64,000 nt of DNA from Heloderma charlesbogerti (Eukaryota; Chordata; Lepidosauria; Squamata; Helodermatidae): NCBI GenBank assembly GCA_026122225.1, contig JANEZZ010000732.1, forward strand, positions 62,001 to 126,000, given 5' to 3'. Shown in pieces: positions 1-12,198 of the stretch (position 1 is its first letter; each line of letters starts with the position of its first letter). Position numbers and translations under genes: made by a program. Below the pieces are notes generated by a model. It was given only the letters and a program-made list of their open reading frames with translations, was not told the origin of the DNA and did no database searches.

Positions 1-2640
1 CATAAGGATAAAAGTACAGAATAAAAACCCAAGTGGTGGAGAACAGAAAAACAATCATAGTGAAACAGATGTAGAAGGCCTGGGGAAACACAAAGGCCTT
101 TGCCTGGTGCTGGGATGGGGCGTTCTGCATGCAAAGGAGGGGCACTACCACTGAGCGACATCCCCTCCCTCTGTGGGGAAGGCATTGGACAACTGGGAGG
201 CCACCACTGAAAAGACCCTCCAGGCACCACCCAGCCCCTGACCCCATCTGGATGTGACCCTCCTTGGGAGAATCCCAGAGGCACCTGCTTGGCCGCTGTG
301 GGAAACAGGTTGCTGGACTGGATGGGCCCTCAGCAGAAGAAGCAGCCAGGCTGATACGGACCACAATGGATCCGCAAGTCCTGCAGGAGCTCCAAGACCC
401 TTGGGGCAGGATCCAAAGTTGCACAAGGGGCTTCTGCTTGCACAGCAGGACTTCCTCCCTTCCCCTCCCCCCATAGCCCCACTGCATACTCAGAAACTCT
501 GCTCTGGGGGGCCTGTCAGTGGAAGACCTTCACTGGATTTCACCTTTGCTTGTTTCATGCCCGAAGTAGAAAACCTGAAGCGCCCTGGTCCAGAGAAACA
601 GGCCGAGGAAGAAGGGGGTGGCTTTCCTCAATTTTCTTTTTTGGAAATCTCCTTCCCTCTCACCCAGAGCAAGTTTCTCCGAGCCTGCAGGCGCGTGAGC
701 TGCTCAGGGCAGCCTGACACCATTCAAGAGACAGTGTTTGCAAAAACGATGCTTTCCCTGCCCAGCAACTGATGACGAAGGCAGTCCGGGAGCCTGCGAT
801 TGCCTCCGCTTCAGGAAAGTCCCCGCAAAACAGAAATCTAGACAAACACACAACACGTGACAAGCCAAGCCCAGAAACCCCTGCCAGAGCTAGGGATGTG
901 CAAAAGTCACTTGCCTTTTCGAAGGGGTGATTCGCAGTGGGCATGAAGCTTCACAACTTCGAAGTTCATGCCTCAATTAGGAAAAAAAACATCGCGGAGA
1001 AGCCCCAATTCTGCGAGGATAACGCCTTAATTTTAAAAACACACATATCCTGAGCGGGGGATAGGTGGGGGTAGAACTTAGTCTCATTTGAAGGGATAGA
1101 ACAACCCCCTGCTTGATGCAGGAAGCCTGATTCCCAGGCGGTTGCCCATCCAACTACTAACCGGGGCCGACCCTGAGATCAGACAAGCGCGCGCAGGAAA
1201 ACAGCACAGAGCTCGAGTGTGAACCGAGCTCACGCGTTCGATGAAGCACTGCAACGGGGAAAATGGGAGAGTGTGAATAATCACGTTTTAATGCGAGAAC
1301 ATTTAACCCGAAGGGACACCGAATCCATTGCGATGGCGGGCGCAATGCAGATCGGCCCCTGGAGCGCTGCGATCAAGTCTCTGCCCAAAGACCTCCAGCG
1401 ACCATGAAAGGCCCCCCCTCCCCAGGCGGAGGGTTCCACTGTCTGACTGCGCTGACCCTTGGGAAGTCTTTCTTGGTGGTCAGCCGAAATCTGCCTTCTC
1501 ACAGTTTCGCCCTTCCGGCATCGGCTGGCTGGATTGGCCTATTCCACAAATTTCTGTGTGACCTTAGAAACCTGCGCTCCAGCAGCCTGGCTTTCTGAAC
1601 CCTGATCAGCTCCCCCAATGAGGTGAACCAGGAAATTCCCCGGGGTGCAAAACCTCCTGGGGCGCCTGACTCAGCCGTGTCAGTATTTCCACTTGGGGGG
1701 CTTTTTTTTAGTGCAAGCATCTCGGGGACATGGCGGGGGAGGTCAGATTAAGGTGCTGCAAATAAACATGAAATTAAGGAAATTGGATCCTGGTGCACCT
1801 CGAATCGTTCTGAATGTGTTTTTATGCTGCTCAGCAAATGACAAGGCAGAAGGCGGGGAGGGGGCCAGAGAGCATCCGTAATTGTAATCAGCATTGGCCA
1901 GGCCCCATCTGAGCCTCCTCTGGCATCTCAGGAAGGAGAGGCAACACAGAAGTCTTCTGAGCAAACAGACATGCTCCTTTTCCCTGTTCACAGAATTTCC
2001 CTCCCCCACCCCACCCCCACACAATTCATTTCCAGCTCTCTGGACATAGACGCAGTCTCTGGACCCATAGTGTCCCCTGCCCCCACATCCTTTTCCCCCA
2101 GAAACCCCCTCTGGCAGCAGACACAACGCTGCAGAGGCACTCAGGTTTCGCTTCCCCAGCACCAAGCTGCACTCGGCATTTGTGGAACTGAAACAGAGAA
2201 ACTGGCCACGACCCAAGTGACGCTGGTCAGCAAAAGGCGAAGCGAAGCCTCCTCACAAAGCCACTTCAGCTTCCAAGCCCCGCAACAACTACACCCCCCA
2301 GGCCGTTCTCCCTCATCCCCTCGCAGCATCCTCTCCCCCTCCCCGCTCCAAGCCTTTACATTTGGGCAAATCTACCCATTATTTTTTTTTTACCTTGCAA
2401 GGCATCAGGGACATTTGCACAAATTGACTGGAGCACACAATCTGGTATTATATTGTTCTCTGTGTTGTGAGCTCTCACCCTCAGACGTCGCTTGCAGGGC
2501 CAACGTTGAGTCAGGCCCCAGAGAGACCCCTGTCCACTGAGCCTCCAGGACCCAAGACCCCGTCCCTCTGCCTGCTGGTGGACCTCTCACCAAACCCTGT
2601 GGAAGGTGATCCTGGGAGAGGAGGGTCTGCCAGGGGCTGC
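1..2640. other. no gene recognised
   Basis: I found no exon, RNA gene or complete repeat that I can name. The open frames here are short, overlap on both strands and match nothing I know. Bases about 295-345 (ctggactggatgggccct) resemble the 3' tail of the CR1-type LINE that is better preserved near 26.5 kb. The rest is moderately GC-rich with C and G runs. It could be 3' flank or untranslated sequence of the MHC gene whose membrane exon lies at 5.95-6.06 kb, but I see nothing to prove it. Confidence 0.4.
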
Positions 2641-5010
2641 TGGACTTTAGCCCATACAGAGGCTGCCTCCTTCTGCAAGTTCTCCCTGCAGGTCGTGCCA
2701 GAGTAGGGTGACTATTATGGGAATGCAACAGAGGGAAGCGGGAGCCAGGACTCTGGACCTAGAGAAAGCCAGCAGAGTGTTTGGACTTACTGTGGAAAGG
2801 GGAGGGAGTGGGTCTCTTCGGTTAGTGGGATGCCGGCTCCACCCCCCCCCCCGTTTCGTGGATCATGTCTGTCTCAAAATGGCCCAGGATTCTGATGGTG
2901 TTTGCTTTCCTGTAGATCTGCCTGCTGTCCCACCAGCCCCTCAAGAGTTCCTCTCCTCAAACAAGGCAGCGATTTCAGGAAATGGAGGGTGTGTCTAGCA
3001 CACCCTCTAGCTACTCAGAGTAGACCTCCCCATCCAGTTCCACTGGACAGGCCCTCAAACCCTCAGAACTCCGAACCTTTTCCCTCCCAAATACAAATCC
3101 TGTTTCGCCTCAAGACATACGTGCAGCTCTCCCCCCAAAAGTCCTCTTTTTTATTAGAACGTTTGCCTCTAATATGGAAACTGGAAACAACCAAAGGGAA
3201 CAAAGATATGAAGTTTGGAAACACATTAACACCCTTTCCCAACTGGGCACCCTCAAGATGTGTTGGACTAAAAGTCCCATAAGCTCCAACGGCTGTGCTG
3301 TCTGTGGATGATAAGGCATGTAGTCCAAAACATCTGGAAGGGGCCAGGTTGAGGAAAGTTGCTGTCCTACACAGCATCAGGCCTGTATACTTCCATCAAC
3401 TTAGAGTGGAATCCGCTGGCATGTCTCAGGGATGCTATTCAGGATGCCCAGCAATACAGAGGCAGCCGTGGGTGAATGCAGACAGCTGACCCTGGAGTGA
3501 ATCTCATTCCCACTTGGGAAGTGGTTCTGGATAGTCCTGCCAGGTGAAGCCGAGACTCTGACCATTCTTCTGCTCTTGATGAGAATACCAGGAAAGGATA
3601 AGGATTTCCTCAAGATCTTGCAGGATGAAACCCGCTCCTCCCCCCTGCCCCAATTAACAGAAACAGGAAATAGAAGCCAGTGCCAGGAGGAGAGCGCAAG
3701 AGGAGCTCCAGGCTTCAGATTCTTGTTTCTCTTTTTCACCCCCTCCAGTTTTGCAACTTCCCAGGAAAGAAGTACAAGAAAGAGCTCCAGGAGCTATGAA
3801 AAGCGCTGCCTTCCATGCTGGAAGAACTAGCTGATGAGTGCTGTGAGGAAAAAGAAGAGAGAAGAAAATGAAAATGTCCAGTAAAATACATAAATAAAGA
3901 GGAAAGTACAGACCTAGATGGTATGCAAGAAGAGAAGCTGGTCAGAGATACTGACTTGCCCAGGGGCCTTCCCACTCACCCCTTTCCCACTCCAGCCCCT
4001 CACACCACCACCATGAACCCTCTCAGAGTGGCTGATGGACCTTCCAGAAGGGCAGGCTGTCCAGGGGGCTGCAGCCAAGAGAGGGGGGACCCCACCCCGT
4101 CAGCCTCCTTGGAGACTCTGCTGCTGACCCAAAGGTCAACATATTTTGACAGACTTGACTGTAAAGAGAGGCTGCAGGATGACATGTCTGAATTAGTATT
4201 ATCAGCAAGTTTGATTCTATTCATGTAGAGCTTAATTGGTATGAACAACGTATCCCCCCTTTGGAAGTGCTAAATTAACATGGCAAGACTAGGAAGGCTG
4301 CATTAGCTTGACTTCTTGCAGTTGTGAATTGTCACTGTGCTTATCCTGTATATACGAGAGTTTTGCTCAAAGCCCCCTTTGCATTTCAATGCCTTTGGGC
4401 ACCTTTGACTGGATCCCCCCGCCCCCCGTTTCCATATACACTTGTCAACTGGCTGGCAATCAATCTGGTTTATAATAATTGTACTCAATAATGGTGCTGC
4501 TCCAGTTTACTATTTTTGTATTAGTCTTATTGTTGTGCATTTTTTTTAATACTGTCCTTTAAGCTGTGATTTTAATATTCTCATATGTAAACCACTTAGA
4601 GAATTATGTGAAGCGATACATAAGTATTAAAAGTCAGTCAAGAAACAAACTGAGGGTGACCCTTCTTGCATCTGGGGAAATGGGCTCTGCTCATAAAAGG
4701 TGCTGCCAGAATAAATCTGCAAGCCTTCAAAGTGCCACAGGACGCTTGGTTGTTTCTGCTTCAAGAGACTCGCAGAGTGGAGGCTTCTGTGCACTGCAGA
4801 GGAGCGGCACTCTGGATACTGACTTGTGTGGTCTTTTTGAAACATTTGCCAGCTACTTTGGGCAAATGTCTTTAGAAAGACAGGATTAAAATGGAGACAA
4901 GAACTGGGGGAGGAGGGACAGAGAGTCCTTACCTGCAGGTTGTTGGATGGGTGAGGCTAGAGAGAGAGAGAGAGAGAGAGATGGAGACACGGTTACATCC
5001 ACTGAAGGGT
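2640..5010 (+). repeat. left arm of large inverted duplication
   Basis: This stretch is the reverse complement, with considerable divergence, of about 29,570-32,610. Matching anchors include the block at 3,480-3,610 with 31,240-31,380, the block at 4,130-4,180 with 30,690-30,740, the block at 4,640-4,900 with 29,690-29,960, and the AG tract at 4,957-4,981 with the TC tract at 29,606-29,637. No coding exon was recognised in either arm. The arms enclose the class II beta exons at 5.9-21.3 kb. Arm edges are approximate because similarity fades. Confidence 0.8.
4957..4981. repeat. (AG)n microsatellite
   Basis: A pure AG dinucleotide run. The partner arm of the inverted duplication carries the complementary TC run at the corresponding place, so the tract predates the duplication. 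Confidence 0.95.
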
Positions 5011-5309
5011 GAGGCTGGTTTTTGGGAGGATGAAAACTTCACCCTCCTGCCCTCGGCCCTGAACTGCCCCTCAAAGCACAAACTTCCCCTACCTCTTTTC
5101 AGCGCTCAGCCAAAATCCAGCATCACTGCAAAACACAACCCGTCTTCCCAGTCCAGCAACTGACTGGCCTCTACTTGACAGGGATCTCAGAAAACGCTCC
5201 ACAGAGGACTCCTGTTGTCCTGAAAGGTGCGATGGCATTTAAGCACAAGGACCCCCCTCCCCACTTCCTGGGGTCAAGAACTCCCCTGAGAACATGTGCA
5301 GGATCTGTG

Positions 5310-5490
5310 CAACTCCCAGCATGCGGATTTGGGGGAGGGGAGGGCCATTGCTGAGTGATCCTTTTGGTGCAGAAGGGCCCACCCAGGTTCAATCCTGGCA
5401 TCTCCAGTTAAGAACGGGATCAGGTGATGGGAAAGACCCTTCTCTCTCTGCCCGAGACACCAGAGAGCCACGTCCAGTCAGAGCAGGCAG
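5310..5490 (+). repeat. tRNA-derived SINE fragment
   Basis: The segment has a tRNA-like B box (ggttcaatcctggcatct) followed by a body seen in reptile SINEs (ctccagttaa, then gatcaggtgatgggaaagac). The A-box part (gctgagtg) is degraded. A related head without the body lies at about 31,533-31,605. Confidence 0.6.
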
Positions 5491-5705
5491 TAATAACACT
5501 TCCCATTTCCACAGCACTGTCATGTGATCTAAACCTGTCAACAACGACCCTGCAAGGTAAGCCAGCGTTACTATCCCCCATATTGCAGGTGGGGGGATGG
5601 AGGCTGAGAGCAACTTGCCGAAGGCCAGCTGGTTAGTTCTTTGCAGAGGCAAGATTTGAACTGGGCCCTTCCTGATTCACCACTCAGTCTCTTAGCCACT
5701 ATGCT
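5490..5705 (-). repeat. MIR/CORE-SINE-like copy
   Basis: Read on the minus strand it begins with a tRNA-like head (agtggctaagagactgagtg, then gttcaaatcttgcctctg). A core follows with ggcaagttgctctcagcctc and a region resembling the MIR stretch in which an aatggggata-like motif precedes the gggttgttgt motif. This is the order of MIR-type SINEs. Assignment is by motif order only. Confidence 0.65.
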
Positions 5706-5892
5706 AAGAGGAGAGCAGTCACTCTCCTTGGATCAGGCCCCATGGACCTTCCAGAAGGGTCTCATCCAGGCCGATCCTGGGGGAGCGGAAGCTGGGAGAT
5801 GCCTGGGCAGCTTCTGCGGCTGGAGGAGGAGTGGCGGGAGGGCAGGAAGCGCCCAGCCCAACATGATCCACCCACCACAACACTCCTCTGGC

Positions 5893-5895
<3 letters not shown>

Positions 5896-5943
<48 letters not shown>
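5896..5943. repeat. (CT)n(CA)n compound microsatellite
   Basis: A CT run is followed directly by a CA run. It lies immediately downstream (gene sense) of the donor of the MHC class II beta membrane exon. Confidence 0.95.
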
Positions 5944-5949
5944 TGCTAC

Positions 5950-6063
5950 CTTTCTTGCTCTTCAGGCAAGGGGAGAGTCCCACGGCCACAAAGACCACGC
6001 CCAGCACGGCCCCCACGGCCCCCGTCCACACTTTGCTCCTGGCAGAGTCCGACCTCCGTGGCT
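5950..6063 (-). CDS. MHC class II beta chain, transmembrane/cytoplasmic exon (exon 4)
   Basis: Encodes the connecting peptide, membrane helix and start of the tail of an MHC class II beta chain, the subunit that pairs with the alpha chain at the surface of antigen-presenting cells. Minus-strand translation runs EPRRSDSARSKVWTG, then a hydrophobic helix (AVGAVLGVVFVAVGL), then a basic stop-transfer end (CLKSKK). SARSKV followed by a Gly-rich helix is the family signature. An acceptor (cctcccacag) precedes 6063 and a donor (GTAGCA) follows 5950. The length, 114 bp, suits this exon, and the phase joins the beta2 exon at 11,917-12,198 (G + AG). About 5.85 kb of repeats separates them. Short cytoplasmic exons downstream were not identifiable. 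Confidence 0.85.
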
Positions 6064-6639
6064 CTGTGGGAGGAGGAGGAGGGGAGCCTCACGTGAGCAG
6101 CAGGATCGGGGCAGGCCTCTCAGCCTCCCCGTTTCAAAAGGAGGATGTCTTACACGGAAGCAGGGTGTTCTTCAGTCCCCAGGGCTGACCCCTCAAGGGC
6201 TCACAGATGCCAGCCTTCCCATAAAGATCTCCCAGGGGAGGGGAAAGGATATAATCCCCAGGACCCCTCCTGGGTTCCAGTGTGCAAACTGAAGCCCTAA
6301 ACCTGGAGGGAGGGAAGGGGTGTCCAGCAAATGGGGGGGGCAATCAGGAACAAAAAGGCTTCTGCTGAGGGATGCGAAACTGCATATAAGACGCTGAAAT
6401 ACAGCAATATCTTACAAACACATGTGGGGTCCTTCTACCTGGTGCAGCCTGACTGGAGATGAAAGAGGAGTTCAAAAACCCAAGAGGTTGGAGCACCTCC
6501 TATTCCTGGGGGCTTGCTGGAGCTGGGGGGCTCCCATCCCCATCAGTGTGTGTCGGAGACCCTCAGACATCTGAAGTTGGCTCCCACCAAAGACTCCGCC
6601 CTTTTCCCTGAAGCCTTCTGCACGCGTTCTTTGGCACAT

Positions 6640-7067
6640 AGGGGCTGGAAACAAAGCCCTATGAAGAGAGACTGAAAGAACTGGACATGTTTAGCCCGGA
6701 GAAGAGAAGACTGGGGGGAGATAGGATAGCACTCTTCAAGTCCTTGAAAGGTTGTCACAGAGAGGAAGGCCAGGATCTCTTCTCGATCCTCCCAGAGTGC
6801 AGGACACAGAAGAATGGGCTCAAGTGACAGGAAGCCAGATTTCGGCTGAACATCAGGACAAACGTCCTGACTGTTAGAGCAATACGATACTGGAACCATT
6901 TCCCTGGGGTGGTGGTGGGCTCTCCCACTCTGGAGGCATTCAAGACAAGGCTGGACAGCCATCTGTCAGGGATGCTCTGACTTGGATTCCTGCACTGAGC
7001 AGGGGGTTGGACTCGATGGTCTTGTAGGCCCCTTCCAACCCTACTATTCTATGATTCTATGATTCTC
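6640..7067 (+). mobile_element. CR1 LINE, 3' end
   Basis: A 5'-truncated CR1 retrotransposon. It includes the conserved segment around agagaagactggggggagat and the terminal ATTCTATG repeats (ctattctatgattctatgat) that mark the amniote CR1 3' end. It lies in the intron between the MHC class II beta membrane and beta2 exons. A sister copy is at 44,095-44,560. Confidence 0.92.
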
Positions 7068-7194
7068 AGGGCTCCTGTCACTAAAGCCAAGCACATGCAA
7101 CTGGAACAACCACGCATTGCTTCCTCGTTCCCTGAAACAACCACCTATGGCTACTCCTGCCTCCACTTCTCTCCCATGGAAACATAAGAGGAAT

Positions 7195-7450
7195 GTTTGT
7201 TTGGTTTTAGTTTTTGTGAACCGCCCAGAGAGCTTCGGCTATTGGGCGGTATAGAAATGAAATAAATAAAATAAATAAATAAAAGAGGAGCCCTGAGGCT
7301 GGATCAGACCGAGGGACTCTCTAGTCCAGCATCCTGTTCTCACAGTAGCCACCCAGAAACCCCAACGGGAAGCCACAAGTAGGAAACAAGTGCAATAGCG
7401 CCCTCCTGCTCCCCAGCGAGGAATATTCAGCAGGTGCTCCTGGCACTACA
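7195..7450. repeat. LINE 3'-tail fragments
   Basis: Two pieces. About 7,195-7,284 is a plus-strand tail (gaaccgcccagagagcttcg, then ttgggcggtatagaaat) with AAATA repeats. The same tail is joined to an L2-like LINE on the minus strand at 59.6 kb. About 7,287-7,450 is a minus-strand 3' fragment of the CR1-type LINE seen in full near 26.5 kb. Confidence 0.65.
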
Positions 7451-7786
7451 CCCCCTCAGCGGATTTTTTGGTGGTAAGAAAAAGACAGAAGAAGCGGTGG
7501 GAAAACATGGGAGGGTCGCACATGGAAGTCCTGGACATCTGAAACCCTGTCAAATTCTGTAAAGGAAGCAGGATTGCTCAAGAAAAGCCTCACCCAGAGA
7601 CATCCTGCCTCTGCCTGTGATACTGGAGCTGGCATGGAGCCATCAGGACTACTGGCCACTGATAGTCGTCTCCTCCATGAATTAATCTAATCCCCTTGTA
7701 AAGCCCTCCAAGTTCCGGGCTATCACTCCATCTTATGGTGACAGATTCAGTAGTTTAACACTGCACTCTGCACTCCTATTGCTAGT

Positions 7787-8605
7787 TTGTTGTTGTTTAT
7801 TCGCTCAGTCGCTTCCAACTCTTCGTGACTTCATGGACCACCCCACGCCAGAGCTTCCTGTCGGCCGTCTCCACCCCCAGCTCCCCCAAGGTCGAGTCCA
7901 TCACCTCCAGAATGTCATCCATCCATCTTGCCCTTGGTCGGCCCCTCTTCCTTTTGCCTTCCACTTTCCCTAGCATCAGCATCTTCTCCAGGGTATCCTG
8001 TCTTCTCATGATGTGGCCAAAGTACTTCAGTTTTGCCTTTCATATCCTTCCCTCAAGTGAGCAGTCTGGCTTTATTTCCTGGAGGATGGACTGGTTTGAT
8101 CTTCTCGCAGTCCAAGGCACTCTCAGAATTTTCCTCCAGCACCACAGTTCAAAAGCGATCTTCCTTCGCTCAGCCTTCCTTATGGTCCAGCTCTCGCAGC
8201 CATAGGTTACTATGGGGAATCCCATTGCTTTAACTATGCGGACCTTTGTTGTCAGTGTGCTGTCTCTGCTCTTCACTATTTTATCCAGATTTGTCATTGC
8301 TCTCCTCCCAAGAAGTAAACGTGTTCTGATTTCCTGGCTGCAGTCAGCATCTGCAGTAACCTTTCCGCCTGGAAAGACAAAGTCTGTCACTGCCTCCACA
8401 TTTTCTCCCTCTATTTGCCAGTTATCAATCAAGCTGGTTGCCATAATCTTGGTTTTTTTGAGGTTGAACGGCAACCCAGCTTTTGCACTTTCTTCTTTCA
8501 CCTTCGTCATGAGGTTCCTCAGCATCTCCTCGCTTTCAGCCATCAAAGTGGTATTATCTGCATATCTGAGATTATTAATGTTTCTTCCAGCGATTTTTCA
8601 CAAAA
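7787..8605 (-). mobile_element. RTE-type LINE fragment (second RTE family)
   Basis: Minus-strand translation gives the C-terminal half of an RTE reverse transcriptase: LMAESEEMLRNL, the GCESWTIRKAERRKI block, then RVPWTARRSNQSILQEI, then MRRQDTLEKMLMLGKVEGKR and RARWMDDILE near the end. The 3' end is the run reading cgactgagcgaataaacaac on the minus strand. The frame is broken near 8,040-8,160 by small indels. It is related to, but distinct from, the BovB copies nearby. The best copy is at 50.6-53.4 kb. Confidence 0.9.
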
Positions 8606-9082
8606 GTACACAAGGTGTTTTACACTAATCATCATAGTACAAAATAAGATAAAAATAAAGTACAACCTCAGAAACAATTTGAGGCTGTTTCCAGAGTTCA
8701 CAGGGAGCCTCATTTGTGTTAACTGCAGGCAACATTGGTCCTGGACCCCATCTACATGAGCCTTTTACTCTGGGGCGTCTATGAGTTGAAGTCCTTCGGG
8801 ACAGACGACATGGTCGTTACTTTGCAACCATCCATGGTTTTCTCCTGGAAAATGTGGATTTCCAAGGAGGCGTTTTGCTGTGATGTTTTTCACTTGCTGA
8901 GGGTTTCCCCACGGTAGCGAACTGTCTGTCCCTTCCCCAAACTGACTTCACATTTTGCGGTGCCCAAGGGGTGGGGGATGTCTTGGGGGAGGACCAACTT
9001 CACTCCAGCCACCATTTCGGAGCGACGGGTAGGCACGTACTGCTCACGCTCATAAGTGCGAACCATCATGAGAGTCTCAGGC

Positions 9083-9556
9083 TGGTTGTTGTTGTTTATT
9101 CGGTCAGTCGCTTCCGACTCTTCGTGACTTCATGGACCAGCCCACGCCAGAGCTTCCTGTCGGCCGTCGCCACCCCCAGCTCCCCCAAGGTCGAGTCCGT
9201 CACCTCCAGAATATCATCCATCCACCTTGTCCTTGGTCGGCCCCTCTTCCTTTTGCCTTCCACTCTCCCTAGCATCAGCATCTTCTCCAGGGTGTCCTGT
9301 CTTCTCATTATTTGGCCAAAGGACTTCAGTTTTTCCTTTCATATCGTTCCCTTAAGTGAGCAGTCTGGCTTTATTTCCTGGAGCGTGGACTGGTTTGATC
9401 TTCTCGCAGTCCAAGGCACTCTCAGAATTTTCCTCCAGCACCACAGTTCAAACGAATCTATCTTCCTTCGCTCAGCCTTCCTTATGGTCCAGCTCTCACA
9501 GCCATAGGTTACTATGGGGAATACCATTGCTTTCACTATGCGGACTTTTGTTGTCT
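9083..9556 (-). mobile_element. RTE-type LINE 3' fragment
   Basis: A second minus-strand copy of the same RTE family as at 7.8 kb. It covers the region from the GCESWTIRKAERRKI block to the 3' terminal AAC repeats and is truncated at 9,556. The reading frame is interrupted around 9,310-9,340. Confidence 0.9.
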
Positions 9557-9683
9557 CAGGCTGGAGGAACTGAAAAATGGCATGGAAATGAAGGCGCACA
9601 GAGCACCCACTTTTTACCTAACAAGGGACGGAAAGACACAATAGAACCCCTCAAATACAAAACAGCCACTGAAGCGTCACACC

Positions 9684-10491
9684 TAGGGATGGCAGAGAAT
9701 TCCACCACGGATCTCAGTGAGGCCGAATGCCAGTGCATACGGCCCCCAGAAATCTGTGGCGGAACAGCCTGCCACCCCCCGCCCCCCCACGGATTTCCCC
9801 CGGGACGAGACTTACCTGGGGCGGATCTTCTGGGTGGTGGTGGCGGCGGCGGTGGCAGCGGCGGTGGCTGGTCTTCTGACAGGCTGCCGCCGTTGTCATT
9901 TGCAGTCTTGTTGCTTTTTTTTTTTTTTTACAAGACGTGATAGGCTACGTAAAGACTTATGTCTGGCTTAACCCCCCCCCAAAAACACATGTATGCAAAT
10001 GGCGGCGGCTACGGCCACCGCCATTTGCGTTCCTTATTTTTAGCTTTCTTAGTCTACGTAAATGTTTACGTAGACTAGACGTACCAAAATAAGGAATGCA
10101 AATGGCGGTCCCCATGGGAGCCGCCATTTGCGTACGTGCTTTTTTTTTCCCCCAAAGTCACCCGTGATAGGCTACGTGATGATTTACGTAGCCTATCACG
10201 GCTGACTTTGGAAATCTAGCCGTGATAGGCTACGCAAATCGTCACGTAGCCTACCACGGGGTCTTTTTTTTTTTTTTTACTTTTTGTTTCGTGGCCAGGG
10301 AGATGGGGCGCTTCTCCCCGGCCTGAATTTCGGCCGGGCGAGGCGGGAAGCCTCTCCCCCCGGCCTGAATTTCGGCCGGGCGAGGCGGGAAGCCTCCCCA
10401 CCCTCGCCTGAACTTCGGGGGGAGAAGCAAAGCTCCTCCCCTCACTGCGAAGCCAAGCTGTGAAAAGGTAAGTGACTTTCGTACATCCCTA
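9684..10491. mobile_element. palindromic hAT-like MITE, copy A
   Basis: Starts TAGGGATG and ends CATCCCTA. The left (L) end reads gcagagaattccaccacg; the right (R) end reads aagtgactttcgtacatc. Between them are several gataggctacgt... palindromes, inverted gcaaatggcggc boxes, a GGC-rich block and poly-T/A spacers. Consensus splice donors face outward near both ends (minus strand CAG|GTAAGT at 9,810-9,815; plus strand AAG|GTAAGT at 10,468-10,473). No target duplication is visible (gtcacacc versus gaccccat), so one flank has probably rearranged. It abuts the BovB copy at 10,492. Confidence 0.85.
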
Positions 10492-11145
10492 GACCCCATG
10501 GACCATAGTACGCCAGGCCTTCCTGTCCTGCGCTCTCTCCCGGAGCGTGCTCAAGTTCATATTCATTGCATCCGTGATGCTATCTAGCCATCTCATCCTC
10601 TGCCGTCCCCTTCTCCTTTTGCCTTCAGTCTTTCCCAGCATCAGGGTCTTTTCCAGAGAGTTTTCTCTTCGTATTAGGTGGCCAAAATATTTGAGCTTCA
10701 GCTTCAGTATCTGTCCTTCCAATGAGCACTCAGGGTTGATTTCCTTTAGGATGGACTGATTTGACCTCCTTGCAGTTCAGGGGACTCGTAAGAGTCTTCT
10801 CCAGCACCACAGTTCGAAAGCATCAATCCTTCGGCGCTCAGCCTTCCTTATAGTCCAGCTCTCACAGCCATACGTTGCCACTGGGAAAACCATAGCTTTG
10901 ATTAGACGGACCTTTGTCGGCAAGGTGATGTCTCTGCTTCTTACTATGCTGTCTAGGTTGGCCATAGCTTTCCTCCCAAGGAGCAAGCGTCTTGTAATTT
11001 CATGGCTACAGTCACCGTCTGCGGTGATCTTGGAGCCCAAGAAAATAAAATCTGTCCCAGCTTCCATTTCTTCCCCTTCTATATGCCAGGATGTGATGGG
11101 GCCAGATGCCATGATCTTAGTTTTTTAATGTTGAGTTTGGGGCAG
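10492..11145 (-). mobile_element. BovB LINE fragment
   Basis: Minus-strand translation reads the end of a BovB reverse transcriptase: SHEITRRLLLGRKAMANLDS, TYGCESWTIRKAERRRID, then MLGKTEGKRRRGRQRMRWLD at the C-terminus. The terminal AAC-repeat end is missing because the palindromic element at 9,684-10,491 abuts it. The frame is broken between 10,740 and 10,777. Confidence 0.92.
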
Positions 11146-11259
11146 GGGGCAAAATCGTGAGGGCAGAGGGAGGGCGGAAATCCTGCCATCCCCTCTCAAT
11201 CCTGTAAGCATGGTTGAGGGAGTGACAGAGTTACGTCTGCACTGGCTCAATACACCTTA

Positions 11260-11670
11260 TCTTTTTACTCAGTACAATTCACCCAGCTTCTCTTTTCTGT
11301 CCTGAATCTCCCCGCACTCAGCTTCATGGGATGACCCTACTGGGTCCTAATATTATGAGAGAAGGAGAGAAGAACGTCGCCCTGCCTACTTTCTCAGCAC
11401 CAGGCATAATTTCATACACCTCTGTCATTCCCACCTCAATTGCCTCTGCTCAAAAGCCCCAAATGTTAAACCCCTTTCCTCATTGGACAGTTGCTCCAGC
11501 CCCTTGATTCTTTGCATTGCCCTTTTCTGCACCTTTCCAGCTCTACAATACATTTCTGAAGTGCAGTGGCCAGAACTACACACACTATTCCCCGTCCTCT
11601 GCCTCCCATGTTGATTTTTAGATTGCAAGCTCCACTCCTCGCGCACGTCGTCAAGTGCATTGCACACTGA
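11260..11670 (-). mobile_element. CR1-type LINE 3' fragment
   Basis: A diverged minus-strand piece of the same 3' region that is preserved at 26.1-26.6 kb: the line of sequence encoding a short -LWNSLP-like end and the gaagctgattggtgggagat-type stretch. It lies next to the class II beta2 exon. Confidence 0.65.
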
Positions 11671-11916
11671 TGGTGCCATATAAAGAATAATAATTACAAT
11701 ATGAACTCCTGGGTGATCACCAGGAATGTCACACAGGGAATATGGAGGAGCTCCAGACTTTGGCTCTCGCTGGAACATCCATCAGAACGGGGCACCTCCT
11801 GAGACATTGTGGGGCCTTTTAGCATCTTGAGCAGGTAGGAATGACACAGGTATGCAGAATTCCCACCCTCTTTGCTGGATTGTGTCTCCATGTGGAAGGG
11901 GGAGGGAGGCTCATAC

Positions 11917-12198
11917 CCAACTGCACGGTGATGGGCGTCTCCAGGCTGGTGTGCTCCACCTGGCAGGTGTAGACATCTCCCCGCTCAGGCATCGTCTCCA
12001 GCATCAGCTGGGTCTGGTAGGTCCAGTCTCTGTTCCAGAGCTCTTCCCCGTAGGTGACCCCGTCCTTCTCCTCCCACCTGTTCTTCAGCCATTTGATCTC
12101 GATCTGCAGGGGGTAGAAAATTGCTGCAGTGCAGAGCAGGAGGGTGTGCGGGGAGAGGGGGTCGTCCTTGGTGGGGGAGATGGAGATGGTGGGCTTCA
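11917..12198 (-). CDS. MHC class II beta chain, beta2 immunoglobulin domain (exon 3)
   Basis: Encodes the membrane-proximal Ig C1 domain of an MHC class II beta chain, which contacts the alpha2 domain and CD4. The minus-strand translation starts VKPTISISP, has the first Ig cysteine in LLLCTAAIFYP, a Trp in IKWLKN, and the second cysteine in RGDVYTCQVEH, and ends PITVQL. It is exactly 282 bp, the standard size of this exon. The acceptor is cccctccag before 12198 and the donor is GTATGA after 11917. It begins and ends in phase 1, matching the membrane exon at 5,950-6,063. The frame is intact with both disulphide cysteines. No beta1 or leader exon was found upstream on this strand, so the gene may be incomplete. 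Confidence 0.93.

Noticed and set aside
254..772. 172-residue open frame on the plus strand
   Set aside because: Low-complexity translation, overlapped by another frame and by minus-strand frames, no splice or family signal.
3255..3360. Recurring actcccat-type segments (also near 31,780, 31,910, 35,590, 38,250, 56,290, 58,140)
   Set aside because: They look like pieces of one old dispersed repeat, but I could not define ends or a family, so they are not listed as features.
9900..10260. CRISPR-like array of repeated palindromes
   Set aside because: Eukaryotic context, irregular spacing and transposon ends; these are internal repeats of a MITE.
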